The notes under the pieces are model-generated. The model searched no databases and had not been told where the DNA came from. It was given only the letters and a program-made list of their open reading frames with translations. Of a DNA stretch of 64,000 nucleotides, positions 50,664 to 59,515 are shown piece after piece (the stretch's first letter is position 1; each line of letters begins with the position of its first letter). A program made the position numbers and the translations under genes. The DNA is from Caballeronia sp. SEWSISQ10-4 2 (GTDB taxonomy: Bacteria > Pseudomonadota > Gammaproteobacteria > Burkholderiales > Burkholderiaceae): positions 1-64,000 of the forward strand of contig NZ_JALPRJ010000040.1 of NCBI RefSeq assembly GCF_030464885.1. The letters run 5' to 3'.

Positions 50664-51677
50664 TTAGTGGGCGTCGTTCAGATGACACGCGCTGACATGC
50701 TCGATGGCGATGCCACGCAAGCTGGGCACTTCCGTCTTGCAACGTGGCATGGCGTGCGGACAACGTGGATGAAAATGGCAACCTGACGGCGGCGCGAGCG
50801 GACTTGGCATCTCGCCGCGAATGGCGGTGAAGTGCTTCTTGCGTGCATCGATACGAGGAATCTCCGCCAGCAGCGTCTGCGTATAAGGATGGTTCGGATG
50901 CTGGAATATTTCTTCAACAGGCGCGCTTTCCACCACGCGCCCGAGATACATGATCACCACGCGATCCGACAACTGTTCGACCACGCCCAGATCGTGGCTG
51001 ATGAACAGGTACGTGAGGTTGAGTTGTTCGCGCAGGTCCATGAAGAGATTCAGGATCTGCGCTTGTATCGATACATCTAGTGCGGCCACGGCTTCGTCGC
51101 AAACGAGCATCGACGGATTGACGGCGAGCGCTCTTGCAATGCCGATGCGCTGCCGCTGACCGCCGCTGAACTCATGCGGATACCGGTCCGCAAGCGACGG
51201 ATCAAGACCGGCGCGCTTTAACTGCGCGGCCACATAAGCGTCGAGATCGGCGCGTTCGACCATGCCATGCACGAGCGGCGCCTCGCCGACGATATCGCGA
51301 ATCCGCCTTCTCGGATTCAGGCTCGAATACGGGTCCTGAAAGATCATCTGGATCGCCAGCCGGGCGGCGCGCAGCGCTGCGGGGGACATGGCGGCGCGGT
51401 TCTGGCTATCCACCAGCACGTCGCCCTCAGTTGGCGCGATGAGGCCTGAAACAATGCGGCCAAGCGTGGATTTTCCACAGCCCGATTCGCCGACGAGCCC
51501 AACCACTTCTCCCGGCATGATCGCGAGATCGACATGGTCGACCGCGCGCGTGACCGCTTGCGCGGCGAGCAGCTTGCGCTCGCGCAGCCAGCGTGTAGCG
51601 GCGTTCTCGTCGCGTTCGCCGAACCGCTGACTGACGCCGCGGAGTTCGATAAGAGCGCGCGTATCGACGTGGCTCAT
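50664..51677 (-). CDS. Dpp/Opp-type ABC transporter ATP-binding protein (OppF-like)
   Basis: A 337-residue ATPase with Walker A VGESGCGKST, signature FSGGQRQRIGIARALAVNP, Walker B MLVCDEAVAALDVS, H-loop FISHDLGVVEQ, and the C-terminal Cys motif CHFHPRCPHAMPRC. The Walker B Glu is followed by Ala rather than the usual Pro (DEAVAALD), a variant seen in some OppF proteins. It overlaps the OppD-like gene by 4 bp and is followed by the binding-protein gene after 40 nt. Confidence 0.92.
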   Translation of the reverse strand: MSHVDTRALIELRGVSQRFGERDENAATRWLRERKLLAAQAVTRAVDHVDLAIMPGEVVGLVGESGCGKSTLGRIVSGLIAPTEGDVLVDSQNRAAMSPAALRAARLAIQMIFQDPYSSLNPRRRIRDIVGEAPLVHGMVERADLDAYVAAQLKRAGLDPSLADRYPHEFSGGQRQRIGIARALAVNPSMLVCDEAVAALDVSIQAQILNLFMDLREQLNLTYLFISHDLGVVEQLSDRVVIMYLGRVVESAPVEEIFQHPNHPYTQTLLAEIPRIDARKKHFTAIRGEMPSPLAPPSGCHFHPRCPHAMPRCKTEVPSLRGIAIEHVSACHLNDAH

Positions 51678-52711
51678 GCGGTTGTCTCCGTGCGCACATT
51701 GGTTTGCCGGCCGGGATGAAAGCAGCGCACGAGATGCGTGCCATGTTCAGAGGCCTTCGCTGCGGGCGAGGGTCCGAGCACTGGGCGAGTGGAGCAAACC
51801 GCCGTGGCCCGCGTGCAGCGCGCGGCGAACGCGCAACCCGGTGGCAACAACCGAAGATCGGGCGTGATGCCTGCAATCTGCGTCAGCCGTTTGCCCCGCG
51901 TATTGAGGCTCGGCAAGCTGTCGATCAAACCAGCCGTGTAGGGATGCTGCGGATGGTCCAGCACCGCGTCTACCGTGCCTTGTTCGACGATCCTGCCCGC
52001 GTACATCACGGCGATGTCATCGGCGAGACCGGCCACGACCGACAGGTCGTGCGTGATCCAGATCAGCGAGGTGCCCTGTGTCCGTACAAGCGTTTGCACT
52101 TCCGACAAAATCTGCGCCTGGATGGTGACATCGAGCGCGGTGGTCGGTTCATCGGCAATGATCAGATCGGGTTTGTGCAGCATCGCTATGGCAATCGCCA
52201 CCCGCTGGCGCATGCCGCCCGACAACTGATGCGGATACGCGGGCAGGCGTTCATCGGGACTTGCGATGCCCATTGCAGCCAGTGCTTCGCTTGCCTGCTC
52301 GCGCGCCGCACTCCGGCTCACGTCGCGATGTGCCCGCACCGCTTCAATCATCTGCGCATCCACGCGCTGGACGGGATTGAGCGTGGACATCGGGTCCTGG
52401 AACACCATCGCGATACGGCTGCCGCGCAGGCGCCGCATCTCCGTTTCGGGCAAACCGACGAGGTTCTTGCCCTTGAACAATATCTCGCCGCCGACCACGC
52501 GGCCGGGTGCATCGATGAGTCCCATGATCGAGAACCCGGTCACCGATTTACCCGATCCCGATTCACCTACAAGACCCAGCACGCGGCCTCGGGCAAGCGT
52601 CAACGAGACATCTTCCACGGCAGGCAACTCGCCTTCGCGCGTGAAGAAGCGCGTTCGCAGGCCGCGGACTTCCAGCGTGTTGTCAGCGGTATGGAAAGCA
52701 GCGTCGCTCAT
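51674..52711 (-). CDS. Dpp/Opp-type ABC transporter ATP-binding protein (OppD-like)
   Basis: A 345-residue ATPase with Walker A VGESGSGKSV, the OppD-typical IAMVFQDPMSTLNPVQRVDA, signature LSGGMRQRVAIAIAMLHKP, Walker B LIIADEPTTALDVT and H-loop WITHDLSVVAG, plus the Cys motif CAFAARCTRATAVC. It partners with the OppF-like protein encoded directly downstream. Gene ends overlap both neighbours by 4 bp. Confidence 0.92.
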   Translation of the reverse strand: MSDAAFHTADNTLEVRGLRTRFFTREGELPAVEDVSLTLARGRVLGLVGESGSGKSVTGFSIMGLIDAPGRVVGGEILFKGKNLVGLPETEMRRLRGSRIAMVFQDPMSTLNPVQRVDAQMIEAVRAHRDVSRSAAREQASEALAAMGIASPDERLPAYPHQLSGGMRQRVAIAIAMLHKPDLIIADEPTTALDVTIQAQILSEVQTLVRTQGTSLIWITHDLSVVAGLADDIAVMYAGRIVEQGTVDAVLDHPQHPYTAGLIDSLPSLNTRGKRLTQIAGITPDLRLLPPGCAFAARCTRATAVCSTRPVLGPSPAAKASEHGTHLVRCFHPGRQTNVRTETTA

Positions 52712-53637
52712 TTCACGAACCTCGGATTGAGCAGTTCGCGCAGGCGGTCGCCGACCATATTGATCGATACCAGCATGGCCAGCAGCCCAAGACCGGGATA
52801 AACGCTGGTCCAGTATTCGCCCGAAAGCATGGTCTGGTAACCGTTGGCGATCAGCAGTCCGAGCGACGGTTCGGTGATCGGCACGCCGAGTCCGAGAAAC
52901 GACAGCGTTGCTTCAAGCGTGATCGCGCGCGCGACCTGCAGCGTGCCGACCACGATCAGCGGCGGCAGGCAGTTCGGCAGGATGTGAACGAGCACGATGC
53001 GCCAGTTGGGAATCGCGAGACTACGCGCTGCTTCAACATATTCGCGCCGCGCTTCGACCAGCGCCTGCGCGCGAGCGGTGCGTGCGTAATACGCCCACTC
53101 GATCAGCACCAGCGTAAGCACGACGTTTGTCACGCTCTTGCCGAGGAAAGCGAGCAGCATCATGGCGACGAGGATGGACGGGAAGGCGAGCAGCAAGTCT
53201 ACGAGCCGCATGATGAGGCTATCGACCTTGCCGCCCGCGTAGGCCGCGATCAGGCCGAACACGGTGCCGACTATGCCCGCGATTACCGCCGAGCCGAGGC
53301 CGACGGACAAGCTCAGGCGCAGGCCGTAGAGCATTGCCGAATAAAGATCGCGGCCCTGGCCGTCGGTTCCGAGCCAGTACGCATGCGTACCGGTGCCGTT
53401 CATCGAACCGGGTGGGAGGCGGGCGTCGAGGACGTCGAGTTGCAGCAGGTCGTAGGGATTTTGCGGGGTGATATTGGGCGCGAAGATGGCCGCGAGCACG
53501 AGCAGTATCGCGACGATCAACGCAGCAAGCGCTGCAGGCGAGCGGCCGAAATCCGCGATCAGTTGGCGCCATGGCGATTGACGGCGTTTCGTTGCGGCAG
53601 GCACGGGTGTTTCGGGAACGAGAGGAGTCGTGCTCAT
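52708..53637 (-). CDS. Dpp-type ABC transporter permease (DppC-like)
   Basis: A 309-residue inner-membrane permease with about six segments. It shows the N-terminal LIADFGRSPAALAALIVAIL, YWLGTDGQGRDLYSAMLYGL and the coupling region EAARSLAIPNWRIVLVHILP. A positively charged cytoplasmic tail precedes the first segment. Its ATG overlaps the DppB-like stop, consistent with one transcript and matched stoichiometry. Confidence 0.93.
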   Translation of the reverse strand: MSTTPLVPETPVPAATKRRQSPWRQLIADFGRSPAALAALIVAILLVLAAIFAPNITPQNPYDLLQLDVLDARLPPGSMNGTGTHAYWLGTDGQGRDLYSAMLYGLRLSLSVGLGSAVIAGIVGTVFGLIAAYAGGKVDSLIMRLVDLLLAFPSILVAMMLLAFLGKSVTNVVLTLVLIEWAYYARTARAQALVEARREYVEAARSLAIPNWRIVLVHILPNCLPPLIVVGTLQVARAITLEATLSFLGLGVPITEPSLGLLIANGYQTMLSGEYWTSVYPGLGLLAMLVSINMVGDRLRELLNPRFVK

Positions 53638-54608
53638 CGCGTGCCCTCCAGCCGCACGCGCGGATCGAGGAACTTGTAGAGGATATCGACGAGCAGGTTC
53701 AGCGAGACGAACATGCACACGACCACGATCAGGTACGACAAAATTACCGGACGATCGAGCGCGTTGATGCTGTCGAGAATGAGTTTGCCTGCACCGGGCC
53801 AAGAGAACACAGTCTCGGTCACGACCGCGAATGCGATGGTGGAACCGAACTCCAGGCCGATCACCGTAACGAGCGGAATCAGCGTATTGCGCAAGATGTG
53901 GACGAGCACGACACGCATGGGCGACAGACCCTTGGCGCGTGCGAAGCGCACATGTTCCATTGGCATGACTTCACGCACGCCGGCGCTTGTCAGGCGCAGC
54001 ACAAGCGATACCTTGAAGAGCGAGAGGTTGAGCGCAGGCAGGATCAGGTGTCGCAGGCCGTCGAGAGTGAGCCACGACCACTGGACGCCGAACAGGCTCG
54101 CGGTCGCTCCTCGTCCGCTGGCGGGCAGCCAGCCGAGCTTCACGCTGAACAGCATGATCAGCATCAGGCCGACCCAGAACGTCGGCAGCGAGAAGCCGAC
54201 AATACTGCCCGTCATCAGCATCTTCGACAGCGGATTGCGTGGATGCAGACCTGCGAACAAGCCCAGCGGGATGCCGATCACAAGTGCCAGCAGCAGCGCT
54301 GAAACGGCAAGTTCGAAGGTGGCGGGAAGGCGCTGCAGGATCAGGCGGATCGCGGGTTCGTTATAGACGAAGCTGTTGCCGAGATCGCCGTGCATCGCGC
54401 CTGCGAGGAACGCGAGGTACTGCTTCCAGAGCGGCTGGTCGAGGCCCAGATGCGCAATGATGCGCGCGCGGTCGACCTGATCGACGTCCTGCCCGATAAG
54501 GATATCGATAGGATTCCCGATTGCGTGCAAACCGATGAACACGATCAGTGTCATCAGCAACACGACGAACGCCGCCTGCGCGACGCGGCGAATGAGCCAG
54601 CCGCTCAT
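53634..54608 (-). CDS. Dpp-type ABC transporter permease (DppB-like)
   Basis: A 324-residue inner-membrane permease beginning WLIRRVAQAAFVVLLMTLIV. It has the DppB-typical periplasmic HLGLDQPLWKQYLAFLAGAM, the loop HVRFARAKGLSPMRVVLVHI and the C-terminal SLNLLVDILYKFLDPRVRLE. The start at 54608 overlaps the stop of the flavin monooxygenase-like gene, linking import to oxidation. Confidence 0.93.
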   Translation of the reverse strand: MSGWLIRRVAQAAFVVLLMTLIVFIGLHAIGNPIDILIGQDVDQVDRARIIAHLGLDQPLWKQYLAFLAGAMHGDLGNSFVYNEPAIRLILQRLPATFELAVSALLLALVIGIPLGLFAGLHPRNPLSKMLMTGSIVGFSLPTFWVGLMLIMLFSVKLGWLPASGRGATASLFGVQWSWLTLDGLRHLILPALNLSLFKVSLVLRLTSAGVREVMPMEHVRFARAKGLSPMRVVLVHILRNTLIPLVTVIGLEFGSTIAFAVVTETVFSWPGAGKLILDSINALDRPVILSYLIVVVCMFVSLNLLVDILYKFLDPRVRLEGTR

Positions 54609-56080
54609 TGATCCTCCGCGTACTGTGGCGGTGCCTCGGCGGGTTGCCATTCATCGCCGTTGAGCTCGGGCTCGGCATATGCTTGCAGCGCCGCATAATG
54701 TTCCCCCACGTCCTCGCGATACAGCAAGCTTGCTATGCCCTGGGCGAGTCGCTTTGCACCGGTGCTGATCGCGGGGATGTCGCCGGAGACTGCGCCTTGC
54801 GAGAGCGTTGCGGGGTAGCAGAAGCAGTGGATGTTCGACAAACCAGGGCAATCGCCGGGCGATTTCTCGAGGAATTCAAACGCGGGACCGACGTCGGGAG
54901 AGTCGGATAACTCGGCATCCTCATCGCCGGGCGGCGGTGTGTAGCGGTCGGCCCAGGTACGGATAGCCGGCGCAAATGCAGCGAATTCCGGGCGTGCCGT
55001 CCAGTCGACTTTGAAGCCTGTGGAGACCACTAGGAAGTCGGCGGTGAAGATACCCTTCGGTGTGTGGATCGAGAGACCGTCCGCGGTGCTTTCCACGGAT
55101 AACACCGGGCATCCCAGGTTGAAACGTGCGTTCGGATGACGCGATACCCGTAACGTGCTGCCACGCGGCGGCGGCACCTGCACGGTATTGATGTAGTGGC
55201 GGATCTTCCATTTCCACTCGTCGGGGAGAGTCAGGTGACCGTGCGTCAGGCCCGGATTGCCGGCGCCTTTGCCCTTGTTCACTCGCGGCAAATCCGCACG
55301 CCTGATCAACAAATCGACGCTCGCTGCGCCCGCTTCGAGCGCCGTCGCCGCGCTATCCATTGCCGACGAACCGCCGCCTACCACTGCCACGCGCTTACCT
55401 GCGAGCGAGGAGTAGTCAGTGGTGTCCGACGAGTGCGCCCAGCGCGAACGCGGCAATCCTTCGACGAATCCCGGCAACGCAGGTCCGCCCAATCCGTCGC
55501 GACCCGTAGCGAGCACGACGCGTCGTGCGTAGACATCGAAGCGCCGTTCACGCGTCCTCACGCTTAGCACCACAAGACCATCGGCACGCGGCGTGACGGC
55601 TTCGATCGTGTGGCCGTTGCGAACATCGAGTGCAAGCACGCGGCGATACCAGATCAGATAGTCCATCCATTGCAGGCGGTCGATCTTGTCGAGCACTTGC
55701 CATGCGTCCGTGCCGAACTGAGCCTCGAACCACGCGCGAAATGTCAGCGCGGGCAATCCCAACGCAGGACCCGTCAGTTGCTTCGGCGAGCGCAGCGTTT
55801 CCATGCGAGCGGTCGTGGCCCAAGGGCCTTCCAACCCCTGTGGTGAGCGGTCGAAGATGCGCGCGCGCACGCCCAGCATTTTCAGCGCAGCCGATGCCGC
55901 CAGCCCCGCCATGCCGCCGCCGATCACCGCCACATCCAGCACTTCCTGAGCGTCATGCGTCTTGCCGATCACCCATTCGCGCGCGGGCAATTCGAGCAGG
56001 GACAGGTCTTCGGCGAGGCGCGCTTCGAGCGCCGCGAGGCCGGTCGGTTGATTCGATGAAGTGATGTTGTCGAGGCTCAC
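54605..56080 (-). CDS. Flavin-containing monooxygenase-like NAD(P)/FAD protein
   Basis: A 491-residue flavoprotein with two Rossmann motifs: FAD-binding VAVIGGGMAGLAASAALKML at about residues 50-70, and NAD(P)-binding RVAVVGGGSSAMDSAATALE at about 230-250. Between them VVLATGRDGLGGPALPG is the usual linking ATG motif; VSTGFKVDW follows later. The pattern is that of class B flavoprotein monooxygenases and related oxidoreductases that attack N, S or carbonyl groups. The canonical FMO/BVMO fingerprint (FxGxxxHxxxW/D) is altered to RSRWAHSSDTTDY. It is the second gene of the operon, overlapping the LysR gene and the first permease by 4 bp. Confidence 0.85.
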   Translation of the reverse strand: MSLDNITSSNQPTGLAALEARLAEDLSLLELPAREWVIGKTHDAQEVLDVAVIGGGMAGLAASAALKMLGVRARIFDRSPQGLEGPWATTARMETLRSPKQLTGPALGLPALTFRAWFEAQFGTDAWQVLDKIDRLQWMDYLIWYRRVLALDVRNGHTIEAVTPRADGLVVLSVRTRERRFDVYARRVVLATGRDGLGGPALPGFVEGLPRSRWAHSSDTTDYSSLAGKRVAVVGGGSSAMDSAATALEAGAASVDLLIRRADLPRVNKGKGAGNPGLTHGHLTLPDEWKWKIRHYINTVQVPPPRGSTLRVSRHPNARFNLGCPVLSVESTADGLSIHTPKGIFTADFLVVSTGFKVDWTARPEFAAFAPAIRTWADRYTPPPGDEDAELSDSPDVGPAFEFLEKSPGDCPGLSNIHCFCYPATLSQGAVSGDIPAISTGAKRLAQGIASLLYREDVGEHYAALQAYAEPELNGDEWQPAEAPPQYAEDQ

Positions 56081-57066
56081 GTGGCGTGCTCTTCGGTCGG
56101 ATTGAGGATGTCGTCGGATAGGCCGTAGAGCGCCTGAAGGATCGCGCCGTGCTGGCTGGCGTCGTGCAGGATAAAGTCGGGAAGGATCTCCGCGGCTGCA
56201 AGCGCCAGCGCTTGTGCCGCGGCGAGGGTCGCAGCGCTAGGCGGACGAAACTCGGGCGTGATGACGCCGAACAGGAACGCGATGCGGATATCGAGCGGAC
56301 GGATCACCACGCCTTCGACGGGCAGTCCAAACGCCGTCACCGGCTCCAGCACGGCGAGCCCGAGTCCTTCGCGCACTGCGCCGAGCGCGTTCAGCGACGA
56401 GTTGGTTTCGATCACGCCGGCGGTGTGCACGCCCGTTTGCGCGAACGCCGAATCGAGCCGGGGTCGCAGCCGGTAGGGGTTTTGCATCGTGACAAGGCGA
56501 CGGTTTGCAAAGTCGCTCAACGCGATGCGCGGCGCTTGCGCCAGCGGGTCGTCGGCGCGCACGGCGGCGACACATGCCGCTTCGCCGATCCAGTGCACAA
56601 GCACGCCGCGATGTTCGAGCGGCAGGCTTGAAACGCCCATATCGACGATGCCGTTCAGCACGGCATCGACTACTTGTTCGGGAGCTGCACTGCGCAAATG
56701 GACGGATTCGAGCGGATGGTCCTGATCGAGCAAGGCCAGCGCGCGGGGCACGAGGCCGGCGGCAAGCGCCGAGGTTGCAGCGATGGTGAGCGGCGGCGGC
56801 GCCTGCCGCGCGATTTGTTCGGCGCGGGATTTGACCTGGCGCAGGCTGGCGAGCGTGCGTTCGACGTCCTGGTAAAGCTCGGACGCCTCACGCGTGGGCG
56901 CGACGCGCGGCCCGAAACGCTGGAACAGCGGATAACCGATTTCAGCTTCCAGTTCCTGGATCGAACGCGATACCGCGGGTTGTGAGCGCCCGAGCAAACG
57001 CCCGGCGGCGGTGACGCTCCCGGCGGACATGACGGCGGCAAACGCTTCCAATTGGCGGATTTCCAT
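56077..57066 (-). CDS. LysR family regulator heading the ten-gene operon
   Basis: A 329-residue LysR-type regulator, with winged helix MEIRQLEAFAAVMSAGSVTA and RSQPAVSRSIQELEAEIGYP and an effector domain (LTIAATSALAAGLVPRALAL onward). Unlike most LysR genes it is not divergent from its presumed targets but is the first gene of the same transcript; its stop overlaps the monooxygenase start by 4 bp. A perfect inverted repeat of LysR-box type lies 30-50 bp upstream, so autoregulation would control the whole operon. Confidence 0.92.
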   Translation of the reverse strand: MEIRQLEAFAAVMSAGSVTAAGRLLGRSQPAVSRSIQELEAEIGYPLFQRFGPRVAPTREASELYQDVERTLASLRQVKSRAEQIARQAPPPLTIAATSALAAGLVPRALALLDQDHPLESVHLRSAAPEQVVDAVLNGIVDMGVSSLPLEHRGVLVHWIGEAACVAAVRADDPLAQAPRIALSDFANRRLVTMQNPYRLRPRLDSAFAQTGVHTAGVIETNSSLNALGAVREGLGLAVLEPVTAFGLPVEGVVIRPLDIRIAFLFGVITPEFRPPSAATLAAAQALALAAAEILPDFILHDASQHGAILQALYGLSDDILNPTEEHAT

Positions 57067-57096
57067 GGGTACGCGGGCCTGATCGATCAGATCGAT

Positions 57097-57115
57097 GAAT
57101 GCATAAAACGCATTC
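57097..57115. promoter_or_regulatory. Probable LysR operator: GAATGC-N7-GCATTC
   Basis: A perfect 6-bp inverted repeat with 7-bp spacer containing a T-N11-A core, 31 bp before the LysR start, next to a GATCGATC-type repeat (57081-57096). It lies in the 315-nt gap 57067-57382, which has no other supported feature. It is the best site for control of the ten-gene operon. Confidence 0.65.
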
Positions 57116-57382
57116 TTGCCTGTCTACCATGTGAAATGCAAATGATCAAAAATGATATGGATAGTGCGGGGGGTGGGAAGGGAGTCGGGTGATGCGCGAG
57201 GGTGGACCCTGACGTACGCCCAGCCCTGAAGTGAAGCGCTCGGGCCCTCGCACGAGCCCACGTTGTCACCGAAGACCCTGTCACCTCGAAATGCGAACGC
57301 GTGAGCATGTGCGCGGTGCCATGTCATTGGCGTCGACGACGCTTCCCTAACGTCCGATTAGATATGGCGTTCGCGGGACTTC

Positions 57383-58537
57383 TTAGAAGCGGGTACGAAT
57401 CCCAACAGTACCAACAACTTGATTCGCGGTCGACGAGGCGCCACCGGACGTATTGATGAAAGCAACGAAGTTGTTTCCAATCGCGTGCTGATACATCGCT
57501 TCCGCATAAACGTCCGTGCGCTTTGAGAACGAATACACAACCTGTCCGTTAATCTGATTGAACTTCGGGTCGGCACCAAACGTCGTTGCACCGGAAAGAT
57601 GCCCGTCTGTGTACGTATCCGTGATCCCGAGGCTAAGCGCCGAAGTCAAAGCGTATTTGCCGTTCAATTCGAAATTGTCGAAACGCATCGTGCCATTCTT
57701 CAGGCCGAACGAGTTAGTGCCCGCGTATTGGCTGTGCGTAAAGACGAAACCGACCAGTGCCGGACCGAATGCATAGTTCACGGCACCGCCAAATATGCGC
57801 GTTCGGTCAGATCCGACCAGAAAACCACCGGTGCCGTTGGCCGTTGATTCGGCTGTGTCGATCGCGCTACCCGTATTCGTCGTGCTGTTCGAGCCGTTGG
57901 TCTGCAAATAGCCCGCAGCGAAATTCAATGGGCCGTAGCTGTAGCTTGCACCGAAGCTGTATGCGCGATTCTGTGAAAAGTTGGTGAAGTCGGAGAATGC
58001 GTACAACGTACCGAACTTGAAGCCCGCATAGTTGTTGCTCATATACTTGACCGCGTTGCTCATGCGCACCGAGTGGTTCAAGTTGTCGTTGTCGAACGGG
58101 TGTGCAAAACCGGTGTCGCCGAACGTACCCGCCGTTCCCGACAATGGCGCTACGAAGTCAACCAGTGAGTCGTACTGCCGACCGAGCGTGACAGCGCCAT
58201 ATTGACTGCTTGCCAGGCCGACATAGGCTTGGCGACCGAACTCGCGGCCGTCCTGGCCGAGCTTGCCTGACTGGACGTTGAAACCGTTTTCGAGCACGAA
58301 GACAGCCTTCAGGCCGCCACCGAGATCCTCCGCTCCGCGAAAGCCAAAGCGGCTACCGTTGATATTTCCGCTCGTGGCCTGGAACAATGGGCCGCTCGTG
58401 CCGCTCTTCGATACGTTGTTCGTGTACATGAGGCCCGCGTCGATGATGCCGTACAGCGTCACGGAACTTTGTGCGTGAGCTGCCGAGACCGCTGCAAAGC
58501 CGAGGGAAGCCAAAGATAGATGCAGGATTTTTTTCAT
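57383..58537 (-). CDS. Outer-membrane porin (Gram-negative porin, Burkholderia type)
   Basis: A 384-residue general porin. Signal peptide MKKILHLSLASLGFAAVSAA is cleaved near AHA; the mature barrel begins SSVTLYGIIDAGLMYTNNV, the hallmark of Burkholderia OpcP/Omp38-like porins, with RFGFRGAEDLGGGLKAVFVL and a C-terminal Phe (GIRTRF). It should form a trimeric 16-strand channel. The start at 58537 removes 25 unlikely residues. It is read in the same direction as the ten-gene operon but is separated by about 315 nt downstream, so it has its own promoter. Confidence 0.95.
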   Translation of the reverse strand: MKKILHLSLASLGFAAVSAAHAQSSVTLYGIIDAGLMYTNNVSKSGTSGPLFQATSGNINGSRFGFRGAEDLGGGLKAVFVLENGFNVQSGKLGQDGREFGRQAYVGLASSQYGAVTLGRQYDSLVDFVAPLSGTAGTFGDTGFAHPFDNDNLNHSVRMSNAVKYMSNNYAGFKFGTLYAFSDFTNFSQNRAYSFGASYSYGPLNFAAGYLQTNGSNSTTNTGSAIDTAESTANGTGGFLVGSDRTRIFGGAVNYAFGPALVGFVFTHSQYAGTNSFGLKNGTMRFDNFELNGKYALTSALSLGITDTYTDGHLSGATTFGADPKFNQINGQVVYSFSKRTDVYAEAMYQHAIGNNFVAFINTSGGASSTANQVVGTVGIRTRF

Positions 58538-59026
58538 GGCGCGCTCACAGAGTTTGATTAGAAGGTCTGAAGCTGCCTGAAATATTAGAGTTCCGACCCT
58601 GGCCCTACTCACGAACCCGCATTTATTTTTTTGGTACTCCGCAATGATTATTCATTTAAGTGTCATTGAGCGTGCTTTTCCAAACGGGGCGGGCTCTGCC
58701 GAGACCTGTGATGATTGGCATAAATCGGTGCCGTAGCAACTGCGCGACGATCTCCTCCGTCTTTGTTCCCGTCTTGATTTAAGAATGGTTTTACAACATG
58801 CGAGCTGGCTCCGCTTTCTGCAGGCAGCAACCGACCCCCGCGGAAATACCATCAGATGTTTGGTGGGTGGTTATACGCGGATAGCGCGGGGTGAACCAGT
58901 GGCAGGCTCAGTCACTGGTGGCGAAGCGTGTGGGTATCGCGGGCATGATGGGCAGCGGAATGCGCGGCCTAGCATTGTGCAAGCAAAATGCTTTTCAAGA
59001 TTATCAAACGTGCAGGGGATTTTAGT
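58538..59026. other. Intergenic region upstream of the porin, no supported gene
   Basis: About 490 nt between the divergent porin and a hypothetical gene. An AT-rich patch (near 58620-58660, with ATTTATTTTTTTGG) probably carries porin promoter elements. No coding frame with a ribosome site, RNA or mobile element was identified. Confidence 0.5.
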
Positions 59027-59515
59027 ATGACCACATTGGCAGCAACTTCGCTTGTTGTGTCCTATTCGCCAGACGACGAAGCGATCGAAATTCAGAATAT
59101 GGAGAGCGCCCCAATCGAGGCGCTGGATATAAAAAAGCTTACGTTCCCGATTTTTTTGGATGAATTTAACCATCGTCTCGATGACGAGTTCGCGCGACGG
59201 TTGGGCGCTAGTCTTATCGCCGCGCTGGTTGTATCGCATCCCGAACTAAAGCAGTATGTTTTCGTCACACCAGCGCCCGATGACGGCAAAGCAGGACCGG
59301 CTAGCGGGTCGAGCGTGCGCGGCGCGCGGCGTACAAAACACCGTCCGTTAATGTGCAGTAACAGTGATAAAGAGAACAGCCAACTCCCGCAGACCACTAA
59401 CAGCGAAAGCACCAACCCGGCATCACCCCCGACCGCCCGCAACGACACGCCCACCCCCCAACCGAGTGCGAACGACCCTCAAACCGCCATGCACAAATAC
59501 TTGATCACCAGATAA
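59027..59515 (+). CDS. Hypothetical protein with C-terminus formed from a dispersed repeat
   Basis: A 162-residue ORF; ribosome site AGGGGA lies 7 nt before the ATG. Residues 1-85 look like a folded domain (LVVSYSPDDEAIEIQNMESA, then FPIFLDEFNHRLDDEFARRL and HPELKQYVFVTPAPDDG). From about residue 108 the sequence becomes Ser/Thr/Pro/Asn-rich because it reads through the extragenic repeat at 59392-59430, and the last 12 codons overlap the end of gabD. The natural protein probably ended near residue 90-110; the tail may be an accident of stop loss. No family is recognised. Confidence 0.55.
   Translation: MTTLAATSLVVSYSPDDEAIEIQNMESAPIEALDIKKLTFPIFLDEFNHRLDDEFARRLGASLIAALVVSHPELKQYVFVTPAPDDGKAGPASGSSVRGARRTKHRPLMCSNSDKENSQLPQTTNSESTNPASPPTARNDTPTPQPSANDPQTAMHKYLITR
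59392..59430 (+). repeat. Dispersed extragenic repeat, second copy
   Basis: Matches the minus strand at 5911-5949 over about 38 bp with two mismatches (GACCACTAAC then CGAAAGCACCAACCCGGCAT). It lies inside the 3' part of the hypothetical gene at 59027 and just before the end of convergent gabD. Both copies therefore sit at 3' ends of genes. Confidence 0.65.

Noticed and set aside
58700..58740. Possible sigma54 promoter (TTGGCAT...GGTGC) upstream of the porin
   Set aside because: Spacing between GG and GC is 11 instead of 10 and the -12 element is poor.
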